DNA of 64,000 nucleotides from Tepidicella xavieri. Its GTDB lineage: Bacteria > Pseudomonadota > Gammaproteobacteria > Burkholderiales > Burkholderiaceae_C. Each line of letters starts with the position of its first letter. Positions within the stretch are counted from its first letter, which is position 1. The position numbers and the translations under genes were made by a program. Location of the stretch: assembly GCF_004363315.1 (NCBI RefSeq), contig NZ_SNYL01000008.1:62001-126000 (forward strand), given 5' to 3'. Shown here one piece after another: positions 15,633-23,794 of the stretch. The notes beneath the pieces are model-generated. The model saw nothing but the letters and a program-made list of their open reading frames with translations. It was not told the DNA's origin and made no database searches.

Positions 15633-18104
15633 ATGTCTGCTGTATTTCCCATGGACGACCTGAACCCCGACAGCCTGCCCTTCGTGCCCGACCATGAAAT
15701 GGCGCAGTTGCGGGTGCCGCCGCATTCGATCGAAGCCGAGTCCAGCGTGCTGGGCGGGCTGCTGCTCGACAACGGCGCCTGGGACCGGGTGGCCGACCTG
15801 GTTTCCGAAAGCGACTACTACCGCAGCGAGCATCAGCTCATCCACAGCGCCATCGCGGCCCTGATCAATGCGAACAAGCCCGCGGACGTCATCACGGTGT
15901 TCGAGCAGTTGAGCAGCCAAGGCAAGGCCGATGAAGTGGGCGGCTTGGCCTACCTCAACACCTTGGCCCAATACGTGCCGAGCGCGGCCAACATCCGCCG
16001 CTATGCCGAAATCGTGCGCGAGCGCGCCATATTGCGCAAGCTCATCTCCGTCAGCGACGAAATCGCCACCCAGGCCTTCAACCCCAAAGGCAGGCCAGTG
16101 GCCGCCATCCTGGACGAAGCGGAGCAAAAGATCTTCCACATCGGCGAAGAAGGCTCGCGCATGAAGCAGGGCTTTCAGTCGCTGGACTCGCTGGTGGTGG
16201 ATCTGCTGGACCGGGTCCAGGACATGGCCGACAACCCCAACGACATCACCGGGGTGCCCACCGGATTCATGGACCTGGACCGCATGACCGCTGGCCTGCA
16301 GCCGGGCGATCTGATCGTGCTCGCGGCACGGCCCAGCATGGGCAAAGCCCAGCCGCTGGATGCGCGAGTGCGTACTTTGACGGGTTGGAAGCGGATGGGT
16401 GATTTGGCCGTGGGCGATGCGGTGGCCTCGGTCGATGGGCGCCCATCGGTGGTGACGGGGGTGTTTCCGCAAGGCACCAAGCAGGTCTGGCGGCTGACCT
16501 TTTCGGACGGGCGCAGCGCGGAGGCTTGCGACGAGCATCTGTGGCAGGTGTCGTGCCGTCATTGGCCTCAGCCCAAGGTGCTGAGCACCCAACAGCTGCG
16601 GCAGTTGATCGCCAAAGCGCGCTACCGCCGGCGCATCTGGATCGAGCCACACAGCGGTGAGTTCGGTCACCATGAGCCGCTGCCGATCGACCCCTGGGTG
16701 CTGGGGGCGTTGTTGGGCGATGGCGGTCTCAGCGGGGCTGGCTCGGTGCGGTTCAGCTCGGTCTCGCAAGAACTCTTGGGCCGGTTGCAGTCCCGCATCG
16801 GGCAAGCGTTGGAAGTGGTGCATGCGGACCGCTGCAACTATCGCGTCGTGCAACGGCATCGCGGCAAAGTGGCGGGCGTGCAAGGGGTGACTGACAACCC
16901 TTTGCGCTCGGCCTTGGAGCAACTCGGCTTGTCTGGCTTGACGAGTGAACAAAAGTTCATCCCCCCCGTGTACCTGAGCGCGCATCGACAAGCGCGGCTG
17001 GATTTGTTGCGGGGTTTGCTCGATACGGACGGCTGGGTCGAGCGGTGGGGCAGCATCCGGTTCTCTACGGCCAGTCACCGATTGGCCCAAGACGTGTGCG
17101 AGCTGGTTCGATCCTTGGGAGGGTGGTGCTCTGTGGCATCCAAGCCCACCCACTTCACCAATGCGCAAGGTCAGCGAGTCGCGGGCCTTCCGGCGTATGT
17201 TTGTCACATTTCGCATCCCGAACCGCGATCGCTGCTGTTGCTCTCTGACAAGGTGGCACGCTTGCCAGAGCGCCCCCAGCGGCGCAAGCGCCTGGTGTTG
17301 ACGGGCATCGAGCCTTCCCGCACGGTTCCATGTCAGTGCATTGCGGTCAGTCATCCGAGCCGGCTTTACATCACCGATGGCGATGTGGTGACGCACAACA
17401 CGGCATTCGCCATCAACATCGCCGAACACGTGGCCCTCAACGAAGGCTTGCCGGTGGCGGTGTTTTCCATGGAAATGGGCGCCGCGCAGTTGGCGGTGCG
17501 TATCGTCGGCTCCATCGGGCGCATCAACCAGAGCCATTTGCGCACCGGCAAGCTGACCGTCGACGAATGGCCACGCCTGACCGAGGCCATCGAGAAGCTG
17601 CGCAACGTGTCGCTGCACATCGACGAAACGCCGGGTCTGACGCCCAGCGAACTGCGCGCCAACGCCCGGCGGCTGGCGCGGCAGTGCGGCAAGCTGGGCC
17701 TGATCGTGGTGGACTACCTGCAGTTGATGAGCGGCAGCAGCAGCGATGGGGAAAACCGCGCCACCGAACTGGGTGAGATTTCCCGCGGCCTGAAGATGCT
17801 GGCCAAGGAGTTGCAATGCCCGGTGATTGCGCTGTCGCAGCTCAACCGCTCGGTGGAGCAGCGCACCGACAAGCGCCCCATGATGAGCGATTTGCGCGAA
17901 TCCGGCGCCATCGAGCAGGACGCCGACATCATCATGTTCATCTACCGCGACGAGTACTACACCAAAGACCAGTGCAAGGAGCCCGGCGTGGCCGAAATCA
18001 TCATTGGCAAGCAGCGCAACGGCCCCACGGGGACGGTGAAGCTCGCGTTCTTGAATGCGCTGACCCGCTTTGAGAGCTTGGCCAATTACTCGGACGATTT
18101 CTGA
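15633..18104 (+). CDS. dnaB: Replicative DNA helicase DnaB, intein-containing precursor
   Basis: The 823-residue precursor is the hexameric fork helicase interrupted by an intein. The N-extein (residues 1-238) contains the DnaB N-terminal domain and ends at the Walker A lysine in RPSMGK. The C-extein (590-823) resumes with TAFAINIAEH and contains the Walker B region LIVVDYLQLM and the arginine-finger region near the C-terminus. Removing the 351-residue intein leaves 472 residues, the normal DnaB length. The ATG at 15633 has a GAGAGGA ribosome-binding site. Because the P-loop is split, splicing must work for this helicase to function. The last 19 bases overlap the convergent GGDEF gene. Confidence 0.96.
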   Translation: MSAVFPMDDLNPDSLPFVPDHEMAQLRVPPHSIEAESSVLGGLLLDNGAWDRVADLVSESDYYRSEHQLIHSAIAALINANKPADVITVFEQLSSQGKADEVGGLAYLNTLAQYVPSAANIRRYAEIVRERAILRKLISVSDEIATQAFNPKGRPVAAILDEAEQKIFHIGEEGSRMKQGFQSLDSLVVDLLDRVQDMADNPNDITGVPTGFMDLDRMTAGLQPGDLIVLAARPSMGKAQPLDARVRTLTGWKRMGDLAVGDAVASVDGRPSVVTGVFPQGTKQVWRLTFSDGRSAEACDEHLWQVSCRHWPQPKVLSTQQLRQLIAKARYRRRIWIEPHSGEFGHHEPLPIDPWVLGALLGDGGLSGAGSVRFSSVSQELLGRLQSRIGQALEVVHADRCNYRVVQRHRGKVAGVQGVTDNPLRSALEQLGLSGLTSEQKFIPPVYLSAHRQARLDLLRGLLDTDGWVERWGSIRFSTASHRLAQDVCELVRSLGGWCSVASKPTHFTNAQGQRVAGLPAYVCHISHPEPRSLLLLSDKVARLPERPQRRKRLVLTGIEPSRTVPCQCIAVSHPSRLYITDGDVVTHNTAFAINIAEHVALNEGLPVAVFSMEMGAAQLAVRIVGSIGRINQSHLRTGKLTVDEWPRLTEAIEKLRNVSLHIDETPGLTPSELRANARRLARQCGKLGLIVVDYLQLMSGSSSDGENRATELGEISRGLKMLAKELQCPVIALSQLNRSVEQRTDKRPMMSDLRESGAIEQDADIIMFIYRDEYYTKDQCKEPGVAEIIIGKQRNGPTGTVKLAFLNALTRFESLANYSDDF
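16347..17399 (+). mobile_element. Class 3 intein with LAGLIDADG homing endonuclease inside DnaB
   Basis: Intein residues 1-351 run from Ala1 (codon 16347-16349, just after the Walker A Lys) to Asn351 (17397-17399), with Thr as +1. The first residue is Ala, so the usual N-terminal nucleophile is absent. Block B reads CDEHLWQV (His64, Trp66), block F reads QCIAV (Cys331), and block G ends VVTHN (Thr349, His350, Asn351). This is the Trp/Cys/Thr triad that defines class 3 inteins, in which the block F Cys starts splicing. Two LAGLIDADG-type motifs, LGALLGDGG (about 119-127) and LLRGLLDTDG (about 220-229), retain their acidic residues. The endonuclease therefore looks intact and the intein potentially mobile. 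Confidence 0.92.
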
Positions 18105-19498
18105 GGTTTTTCCACCCCTCGGCGCTGCTTTCGGCGTTCGGTGAGGGCCGCAACGCCGAGGGGGCGATTGGGGGGCTTGTACCAGCGCAGGCTGACGCGG
18201 CCTTTGCCGGCCTGTTTGGCGCGGTACATGAGTGCGTCTGCCTGTGGCAGCAGTTCGCTCAGGCATGCGGGGCTTTGAAACAACAACGCCCCGATGCTGA
18301 CGGATACCGAGATAGGCGGCTCTACGCCCGGGTAAGGTTGTGCGGTGGCTTGCATCAATGCGCGCGCCACGCGTTGCACCGCGCGCCGGGCCACGCTGGC
18401 ATCGTCGCCCAGGTCCACCAGCAGCACCAGAAACTCATCGCCCCCCAGGCGGCCCATCGGATCGGCCTCGCGCACCGAGTGGCGCAGCTTATCGGCAAAC
18501 GCCATCAAGACTTGGTCGCCCGTGGCGTGACCACGGGTGTCGTTGATGGTCTTGAAGTTGTCCAGATCGACGAACAGCAAAGCGGCCCACCCCGTTTGGC
18601 GCAGCAGCGTCTGCTCGATGCGGTCCATCAGCAGGCGCCGGTTGGGCAGGCCGGTCAGGGAGTCGTGAAAAGCCAACTCGCTCAATTCGGCCTCGCGCCG
18701 CTTGAGTTCGGTGATGTCGCGCACGATCAGCACATAACGAGGCGTCGCCTTGCCTGGCGTGTGCTTGCGGGCGGCAGACAGCTCGAACCAGCATGGCCCT
18801 TGCGGCAGTTGCAGGGCATAGCGGTATCCACGCGCGTGCCCTTGCTGTCGCGCCTCGGTCAGGGCTTGCTCGACGACGGTTATCACTTCGGCGGGGAGGA
18901 ATTGGCGGTGATTGCGCCCGATCAGGCGATCCGCCGGCGCGGCCAGCAGCTCCGGCTGCGGCGCATGCACATGGTGGATGGTGCCCCGTTGATCGACTTC
19001 GAACATCAGATCGGGCAGCGCGCGCAGCGTCGCGTCCAGATCGGCGCGGGCTTCTCGCATGGCCAGTTCTGCCTGCTTGCGTGCCGTGATGTCGCAGGCC
19101 ACGCCCACATAACCGCAAAAACGCTGCTTGCCGTCGAACAACGGCACGCCGCTGATGGCAGACCAGCGGATGCGTCCGCCGCTGCGCCAAGCCAGTTCCA
19201 GGTCTCTGAACGGCTGGTGCGACCACAACACCCGCAAATGGCGGCGCCAGCCATGTCCGGGCACGCCAAACAGCGGGCTTTCCCAGGGCGTATGGCCAAC
19301 GGCGTGCTCGACGTCAGGCGCCAAGCGGCCGGCATTGAGGCTTTCGATGCGCACGATGCGCAACTGCATGTCCATCACCCACAGCCAATCCGCCGCCAGG
19401 CCGAGCAGCAATTCGCTGCTCACTGGCCATGGCACATGCCCGGGTGTGGCAACTTCAGAAGTGGGAGGGGAGGAGGGCTCGGCAGCAGGGTTGGCCAT
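18086..19498 (-). CDS. PAS-PAS-GGDEF diguanylate cyclase
   Basis: The 470-residue protein has two PAS/PAC sensor modules (about 30-140 and 155-265) and a GGDEF domain (about 270-445). The active-site GGDEF (352-356) is intact. An RxxD inhibition site (Arg343-Asp346) sits five residues before it, so an active, product-inhibited c-di-GMP synthase is expected. There is no transmembrane segment, so it is probably cytoplasmic, and the PAS ligands are unknown. The gene is convergent with dnaB, overlapping it by 19 bases. It lies downstream of phoH on the same strand, with a hairpin at 19565-19588 between them. Confidence 0.9.
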   Translation of the reverse strand: MANPAAEPSSPPTSEVATPGHVPWPVSSELLLGLAADWLWVMDMQLRIVRIESLNAGRLAPDVEHAVGHTPWESPLFGVPGHGWRRHLRVLWSHQPFRDLELAWRSGGRIRWSAISGVPLFDGKQRFCGYVGVACDITARKQAELAMREARADLDATLRALPDLMFEVDQRGTIHHVHAPQPELLAAPADRLIGRNHRQFLPAEVITVVEQALTEARQQGHARGYRYALQLPQGPCWFELSAARKHTPGKATPRYVLIVRDITELKRREAELSELAFHDSLTGLPNRRLLMDRIEQTLLRQTGWAALLFVDLDNFKTINDTRGHATGDQVLMAFADKLRHSVREADPMGRLGGDEFLVLLVDLGDDASVARRAVQRVARALMQATAQPYPGVEPPISVSVSIGALLFQSPACLSELLPQADALMYRAKQAGKGRVSLRWYKPPNRPLGVAALTERRKQRRGVEKPQKSSE

Positions 19499-19564
19499 GA
19501 AAAGGCGCCATCAGGGCATCGATTTCCGATAAACCCGATAAGCTACTTCGCCGGAAGACTTCCG

Positions 19565-19588
19565 AACATCCCCTGTTTAGGGGATGTT
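19565..19588. repeat. 9-bp perfect hairpin between phoH and the GGDEF gene
   Basis: AACATCCCC (19565-19573) and GGGGATGTT (19580-19588) form a perfect stem with a six-base loop. It lies 29 bases past the phoH stop on the minus strand and 67 bases before the GGDEF start. No T-run follows in either direction, so it is either a weak terminator for phoH or a leader structure. Confidence 0.5.
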
Positions 19589-19616
19589 GCGTGGATGAGA
19601 TATCAAATTTGCAGGA

Positions 19617-21332
19617 TCAAAGCACGTCGCTGGCGAAGTCGGCCAGACGCGAGCGCTCCCCGCGCGCCAACGTGATGTGCCCGCCATGGGGCCAGCCTTT
19701 GAAACGGTCCACGGCATAGGTCAGGCCGCTGGAGCCTTCGGTCAGGTAGGGGGTATCGATCTGCGCCAGGTTGCCCATGCAAATGATCTTGGTGCCCGGG
19801 CCGGCGCGGGTAATCAGCGTCTTCATCTGCTTGGGCGTCAGGTTCTGCGCCTCGTCGATGATGACGTACTTGTTCATGAAGGTGCGGCCGCGCATGAAGT
19901 TCATGCTCTTGACCTTGATGCGGCTGCGAATCAGCTCATTGGTGGCCGCGCGCCCCCATTCGCCTGCGTTGCCGCCATCGCCCTTGGCCAGAAACTCCAG
20001 GTTGTCGTCCAGAGCGCCCATCCAGGGGCCCATTTTTTCTTCTTCGGTGCCGGGCAGAAAGCCGATGTCCTCGCCCACGCTGACGGTGGCGCGGGTCATG
20101 ATGATTTCGGTGTAGCGGCGCTCATCGAGCACTTGCGTCAGGCCGGCGGCCAGAGCCATCAGGGTCTTGCCGGTGCCGGCGGTGCCGGCCAGCGTCACGA
20201 AGTCGATGTCGGGATCCATCAGCAGGTTCAGCGCGAAGTTCTGCTCGCGGTTGCGGCTGGTCACGCCCCACACGGCGTTCTTCAGATGGGTGTAGTCCTT
20301 CAGCGTCTTGAGCACGGCTTGCTTGCCGCGCAATTCGGTCACCCGGGCGTACAGCGAAGGCTCGCCGGCCGCCTCGTAATAGACGAATTGGTTGATGACC
20401 AATTGCTCGACGATGGGGCCACTGATGCGGTAGAAGGTGTGTCCGCCCTGTTGCCAGCTTTCCAGCGTCTTGCTTTGCCGGGTCCAGAAGTCTGGGGGCA
20501 GGGCCAGCGAGCCGGGGTAGAGCAGTTCGCCGTCATCGAGGGTCTTGTCGTTTTCGTAGTCTTCGGCCGCCAGGCCGAGCGCGCGGGCCTTGACGCGCAT
20601 GTTGATGTCTTTGGACACCAGCACCACCTCGCGCCCCGGGTATTTCATTTTCAGGGCCTGCACCACGCCCAATATCTGATTGTCGGCCTTGCCTTGGGGC
20701 AGACTGTTGGGCAGTTCGTGCTGTAGCGGGCTGGTTTGGAAAAAGAGATGGCCGGTGGCATCTTTGTTGCCAAGCGCCGACAAGGGCAAGCCGGCGCTGA
20801 TGTCGCCCCCGCGCTGGGCGGCCAAGGTGTCGAGTGTGCGGCTGGCTTGCCGGGCGTTGCGCGCCACCTCGCTCATGCCTTTTTTGTTCGCATCCAGTTC
20901 TTCCAGCACGATCATGGGCAGGAAGATGTCGTGTTCCTCGAAGCGGAACAGGCTGGTCGGGTCGTGCATCAGCACGTTGGTGTCGAGCACGAACAGGCGC
21001 CGAGGCCCCGCAGCGAGCGTGCCGGCTTTGCGGCGCCGCTGCGGTGCCAATCGGGTCGGCGGCACGGAAGCCGTTGCATCGTCGTTGGCCAGGGCTGCAA
21101 CGGCCTGGCCAGGGGCTTTGGCTTTGGTCGATGGCTTGGGCGTGGCGCCGTTTGATCGGGCCGAGGCGGAAGCTGGCGCAGGGGAGGGGAGCGCCGCTTC
21201 CAGCGTGAGCGGGCTCAAGGAGGTGGACAAATCCATGGCGGGCTCTGACCGTTTGCGGGCGACGCGGGTGGACTCGATGGCGTCGGCAGACAGGCGAGCG
21301 GCTTTTTTGGCAGGGGCGGGGGGCAGGGGCAT
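19617..21332 (-). CDS. PhoH2-type protein: PIN domain fused to PhoH ATPase
   Basis: The product has 571 residues from the ATG at 21332; an in-frame TTG three codons upstream is less likely. A variable Ala/Pro-rich N-terminus (about 1-110) precedes a PIN ribonuclease domain with FVLDTNVLMHD and LEELDANKKG. A PhoH ATPase domain follows with Walker A GTAGTGKTLMAL and Walker B YVIIDEAQNL. PhoH2 proteins of this architecture are reported to combine RNA unwinding with ribonuclease activity. The biological role here is not indicated by neighbours. The gap to the upstream prx gene (134 bases) suggests its own promoter. Confidence 0.9.
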   Translation of the reverse strand: MPLPPAPAKKAARLSADAIESTRVARKRSEPAMDLSTSLSPLTLEAALPSPAPASASARSNGATPKPSTKAKAPGQAVAALANDDATASVPPTRLAPQRRRKAGTLAAGPRRLFVLDTNVLMHDPTSLFRFEEHDIFLPMIVLEELDANKKGMSEVARNARQASRTLDTLAAQRGGDISAGLPLSALGNKDATGHLFFQTSPLQHELPNSLPQGKADNQILGVVQALKMKYPGREVVLVSKDINMRVKARALGLAAEDYENDKTLDDGELLYPGSLALPPDFWTRQSKTLESWQQGGHTFYRISGPIVEQLVINQFVYYEAAGEPSLYARVTELRGKQAVLKTLKDYTHLKNAVWGVTSRNREQNFALNLLMDPDIDFVTLAGTAGTGKTLMALAAGLTQVLDERRYTEIIMTRATVSVGEDIGFLPGTEEEKMGPWMGALDDNLEFLAKGDGGNAGEWGRAATNELIRSRIKVKSMNFMRGRTFMNKYVIIDEAQNLTPKQMKTLITRAGPGTKIICMGNLAQIDTPYLTEGSSGLTYAVDRFKGWPHGGHITLARGERSRLADFASDVL

Positions 21333-21466
21333 GAGTGTCAATGGCCGAGGCAGGCGGCAAGAAAAAAGCCGCCATGGGCAACCCAGGCGGCTTGGACAGA
21401 ATACGGTTGGACGGTGAGCGTCGAACTCAGGTGCATGGATTCATTATGCACCACCCGCAACGCGGC

Positions 21467-21943
21467 TCATGCGGCCTTTTTGACCATCTTGACGGCCTTG
21501 AGCACTTCCTCCACATGGCCCGGCACCTTCAGGCCGCGCCACTCCTGCAGCAGAATGCCTTCCGGGCTGATGAGGAAGGTGCTGCGCTCGATGCCCTTGA
21601 CCTTCTTGCCGTACATGATCTTGTTCTTGACCACGCCGAACATATGGCACATCTTTTCTTCGGTGTCGGCAATCAGCTCGAAGGGCAGTTCCAGCTTGGC
21701 CTTGAAGTCGTCGTGGGACTTCATGTTGTCGCGCGAGACGCCGAACACCTCCGCGCCGGCCTTGACGAAATCCCTGTATTTGTCGCGGAACTGCATGGCT
21801 TCCGTGGTGCAGCCTGGCGTGTTGTCCTTGGGGTAGAAATAGAGGATCAGCACTTTCCCGAGGTGGGATTGATGAGTGACCTTGACACCGCCCGTGGCAT
21901 TGGCTTCAAATTCAGGAATGGGTTTATTGACGACTACGGCCAT
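21467..21943 (-). CDS. Peroxiredoxin, PrxQ/BCP family
   Basis: The 158-residue thiol peroxidase has the peroxidatic site YPKDNTPGCTTEAMQFRD. The Cys that many BCP proteins carry five residues later (resolving Cys) is Met here. The only other Cys is in EEKMCHMFGV, about 45 residues on, so the protein uses either that Cys or an external thiol for recycling. It should reduce H2O2 and organic hydroperoxides in the cytoplasm. It is transcribed on the minus strand, upstream of phoH with a 134-base gap. Confidence 0.92.
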   Translation of the reverse strand: MAVVVNKPIPEFEANATGGVKVTHQSHLGKVLILYFYPKDNTPGCTTEAMQFRDKYRDFVKAGAEVFGVSRDNMKSHDDFKAKLELPFELIADTEEKMCHMFGVVKNKIMYGKKVKGIERSTFLISPEGILLQEWRGLKVPGHVEEVLKAVKMVKKAA

Positions 21944-22079
21944 GAAGCGGATCCCCTGCTAGGTTGAATGCTGCGAAGGCGCCCGAAGGCTTTGGCTGGC
22001 ACCACCCATAAAGAGGTGGCGGGCGCCACACGTAATACCGCATTTTACCGCGAAAGGCCAGCCAGCCCGGCGGAAAAAT

Positions 22080-22454
22080 CTAAGGGGTTTCGATGAGAAA
22101 GGCCGCTGCCACCCGCCGGCCTTCGCCGGCCAGAATGTTGTAGGTGCGGGCAGCGGCCATCGTGTCCATCGTCTCCACCCCGATGCCGGCCTCGATGAGC
22201 GGGCGCAGCAGCTCAGGGCGAACGAATTTCAGCGTCAGGCCGCTGCCGAAAATCACCAGCTCGGGCCGCCATTCGGCCAGCAGTTCAAAGTGGCTGACCG
22301 TCAGGGCCCCATGCCGAGTGCAATGCCAGGCTTTGAGGTAGCCTTCCGAGCAGAGGATGACGCTTTCCTCGTAGCGCTGCCCGCCGATGACCATCCAGCC
22401 CGGGCCGTGGGCGTTGACGGCCAGGGTGTCGAGGCGGTCGGGTTGCAGCTTCAT
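22080..22454 (-). CDS. Mth938-like domain protein (DUF498/NDUFAF3-type fold)
   Basis: The 124-residue protein starts at the ATG at 22454 (MKLQPDRLDT); the frame is open further upstream but runs into the divergent aminotransferase. LVIFGSGLTLKFVRPEL and the GIGVETMDTMAAARTYNILAGEGR segment are diagnostic of the Mth938-like family. The mitochondrial members assist complex I assembly, while the bacterial role is not established. It is divergent from the alanine-type aminotransferase, with a 7-bp inverted repeat in the 57-base gap. Confidence 0.85.
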   Translation of the reverse strand: MKLQPDRLDTLAVNAHGPGWMVIGGQRYEESVILCSEGYLKAWHCTRHGALTVSHFELLAEWRPELVIFGSGLTLKFVRPELLRPLIEAGIGVETMDTMAAARTYNILAGEGRRVAAAFLIETP

Positions 22455-22479
22455 GGCAAGGGCTGGTGGGGAAAAGTAT

Positions 22480-22500
22480 GGTGAAATTATAGGTTTCACC
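22480..22500. promoter_or_regulatory. Inverted repeat in divergent promoter region
   Basis: GGTGAAA (22480-22486) and TTTCACC (22494-22500) are perfect inverted copies around a seven-base AT-rich spacer, TTATAGG. The dyad sits 12 bases before the aminotransferase start and 26 before the divergent small gene. It is a candidate operator for one or both genes; the regulator is unknown. Confidence 0.45.
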
Positions 22501-22511
22501 ACCGTTGCATC

Positions 22512-23744
22512 ATGTTCTCCACGCCCATTCTCAAATCCGCCAAGCTGGCCAATGTCTGTTACGACATCCGGGGTCCCGTGCTGGACAAGGCGCGAGCGAT
22601 GGAGGAAGAGGGCCACAAGATCATCAAGCTCAACATCGGCAACCTGGCGGTGTTCGGGTTGGAGCCGCCCGACGAGATCCTGCAGGACATGATCCGCAAC
22701 CTGCCGAATGCGGCAGGCTACACCGACAGCAAGGGGCTGTTCGCCCCGCGCAAGGCCATCGTGCACTACACTCAGGAAAAGCGCATTGCCGGCGTGACGG
22801 TGGACGACGTGTACCTGGGCAATGGCGCCAGCGAGCTCATCACCATGAGCATGAACGCCTTGCTGAATGCGGGCGATGAAATTCTGGTACCAGCGCCGGA
22901 CTATCCGCTGTGGACGGCCTCCGTCTCACTGTCGGGCGGCACCCCCGTGCATTACATCTGTGATGAGCAGGCCGAATGGACGCCCGATCTGGCCGATATC
23001 GAGCGCAAAATCACGCCGCGCACCAAGGGCATCGTCGTCATCAACCCGAACAACCCCACCGGGGCGCTGTATCCCAACGAAGTGCTGCAAGCCATCGTGG
23101 ATCTGGCGCGCAAGCACGACCTCATCATCTTTGCCGACGAGATTTACGACAAGGTGCTCTATGACGGGCACACGCACACCTCCATCGCCTCGCTGGCCGA
23201 GGACGTGCTGTGCGTCACCTTCAACGGCTTGAGCAAGAACTACCGCTCCTGCGGCTACCGAGCGGGCTGGATGATCGTCTCGGGCGACAAGCGCCGCGCC
23301 AAAGACTACATCGAAGGCCTGAACATGCTGGCCTCGATGCGGTTGTGCGCCAACACGCCCGGGCAACTGGCGATCCAGACCGCACTGGGCGGCTACCAGA
23401 GCATCAACGACCTGGTCGCCCCCACCGGCCGCCTGTGCCGCCAGCGCGACCTGGCGCACCGGCTGCTGACCGAGATCCCGGGGGTGACGTGCGTCAAGCC
23501 CAAGGCCGCGCTGTACATGTTCCCGCGGCTGGACCCGAAAATCTACCCCATCGAGGATGACCAGCAGTTCGCCTATGAACTGCTGGCCGAGGAGAAGGTG
23601 CTCATCGTGCAAGGCACGGGGTTCAATTACCCGACCCCGGACCACTTCCGCCTGGTTTTCCTTCCACACGAAGACGACCTGGCCGATGCCGTGGGCCGCA
23701 TCGCCCGCTTCCTGGCGCACTACCGCAAGCGCCACGGCACCTGA
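22512..23744 (+). CDS. alaA: Alanine-type PLP aminotransferase (AlaA-like)
   Basis: The 410-residue class I aminotransferase begins with YDIRGPVLDKARAMEEEGHK and contains KLNIGNLAVFGLEPP, both typical of glutamate-pyruvate aminotransferases of the AlaA group. The NPNNPTGALY substrate/cofactor motif, the DEIYDKV segment, and the Schiff-base Lys in NGLSKNYRSCGYRAGW are visible. It should interconvert pyruvate and alanine with glutamate/2-oxoglutarate. It precedes hom and thrC on the same strand (50-base gap to hom), an arrangement common in this bacterial group. Confidence 0.9.
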   Translation: MFSTPILKSAKLANVCYDIRGPVLDKARAMEEEGHKIIKLNIGNLAVFGLEPPDEILQDMIRNLPNAAGYTDSKGLFAPRKAIVHYTQEKRIAGVTVDDVYLGNGASELITMSMNALLNAGDEILVPAPDYPLWTASVSLSGGTPVHYICDEQAEWTPDLADIERKITPRTKGIVVINPNNPTGALYPNEVLQAIVDLARKHDLIIFADEIYDKVLYDGHTHTSIASLAEDVLCVTFNGLSKNYRSCGYRAGWMIVSGDKRRAKDYIEGLNMLASMRLCANTPGQLAIQTALGGYQSINDLVAPTGRLCRQRDLAHRLLTEIPGVTCVKPKAALYMFPRLDPKIYPIEDDQQFAYELLAEEKVLIVQGTGFNYPTPDHFRLVFLPHEDDLADAVGRIARFLAHYRKRHGT

Positions 23745-23794
23745 CTTCGCGCGCCTGGGGCCGCATCCGCCATCAAGACCGAGAAACGAACGCT

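Noticed and set aside
16347-17399. Interpretation of the dnaB insertion as an insertion sequence or group I intron
   Set aside because: The reading frame stays open throughout and all splicing-domain blocks are present; it is an in-frame intein.
15606-18266. Minus-strand frame opposite dnaB, including the intein
   Set aside because: Shadow of dnaB codons; no motif.
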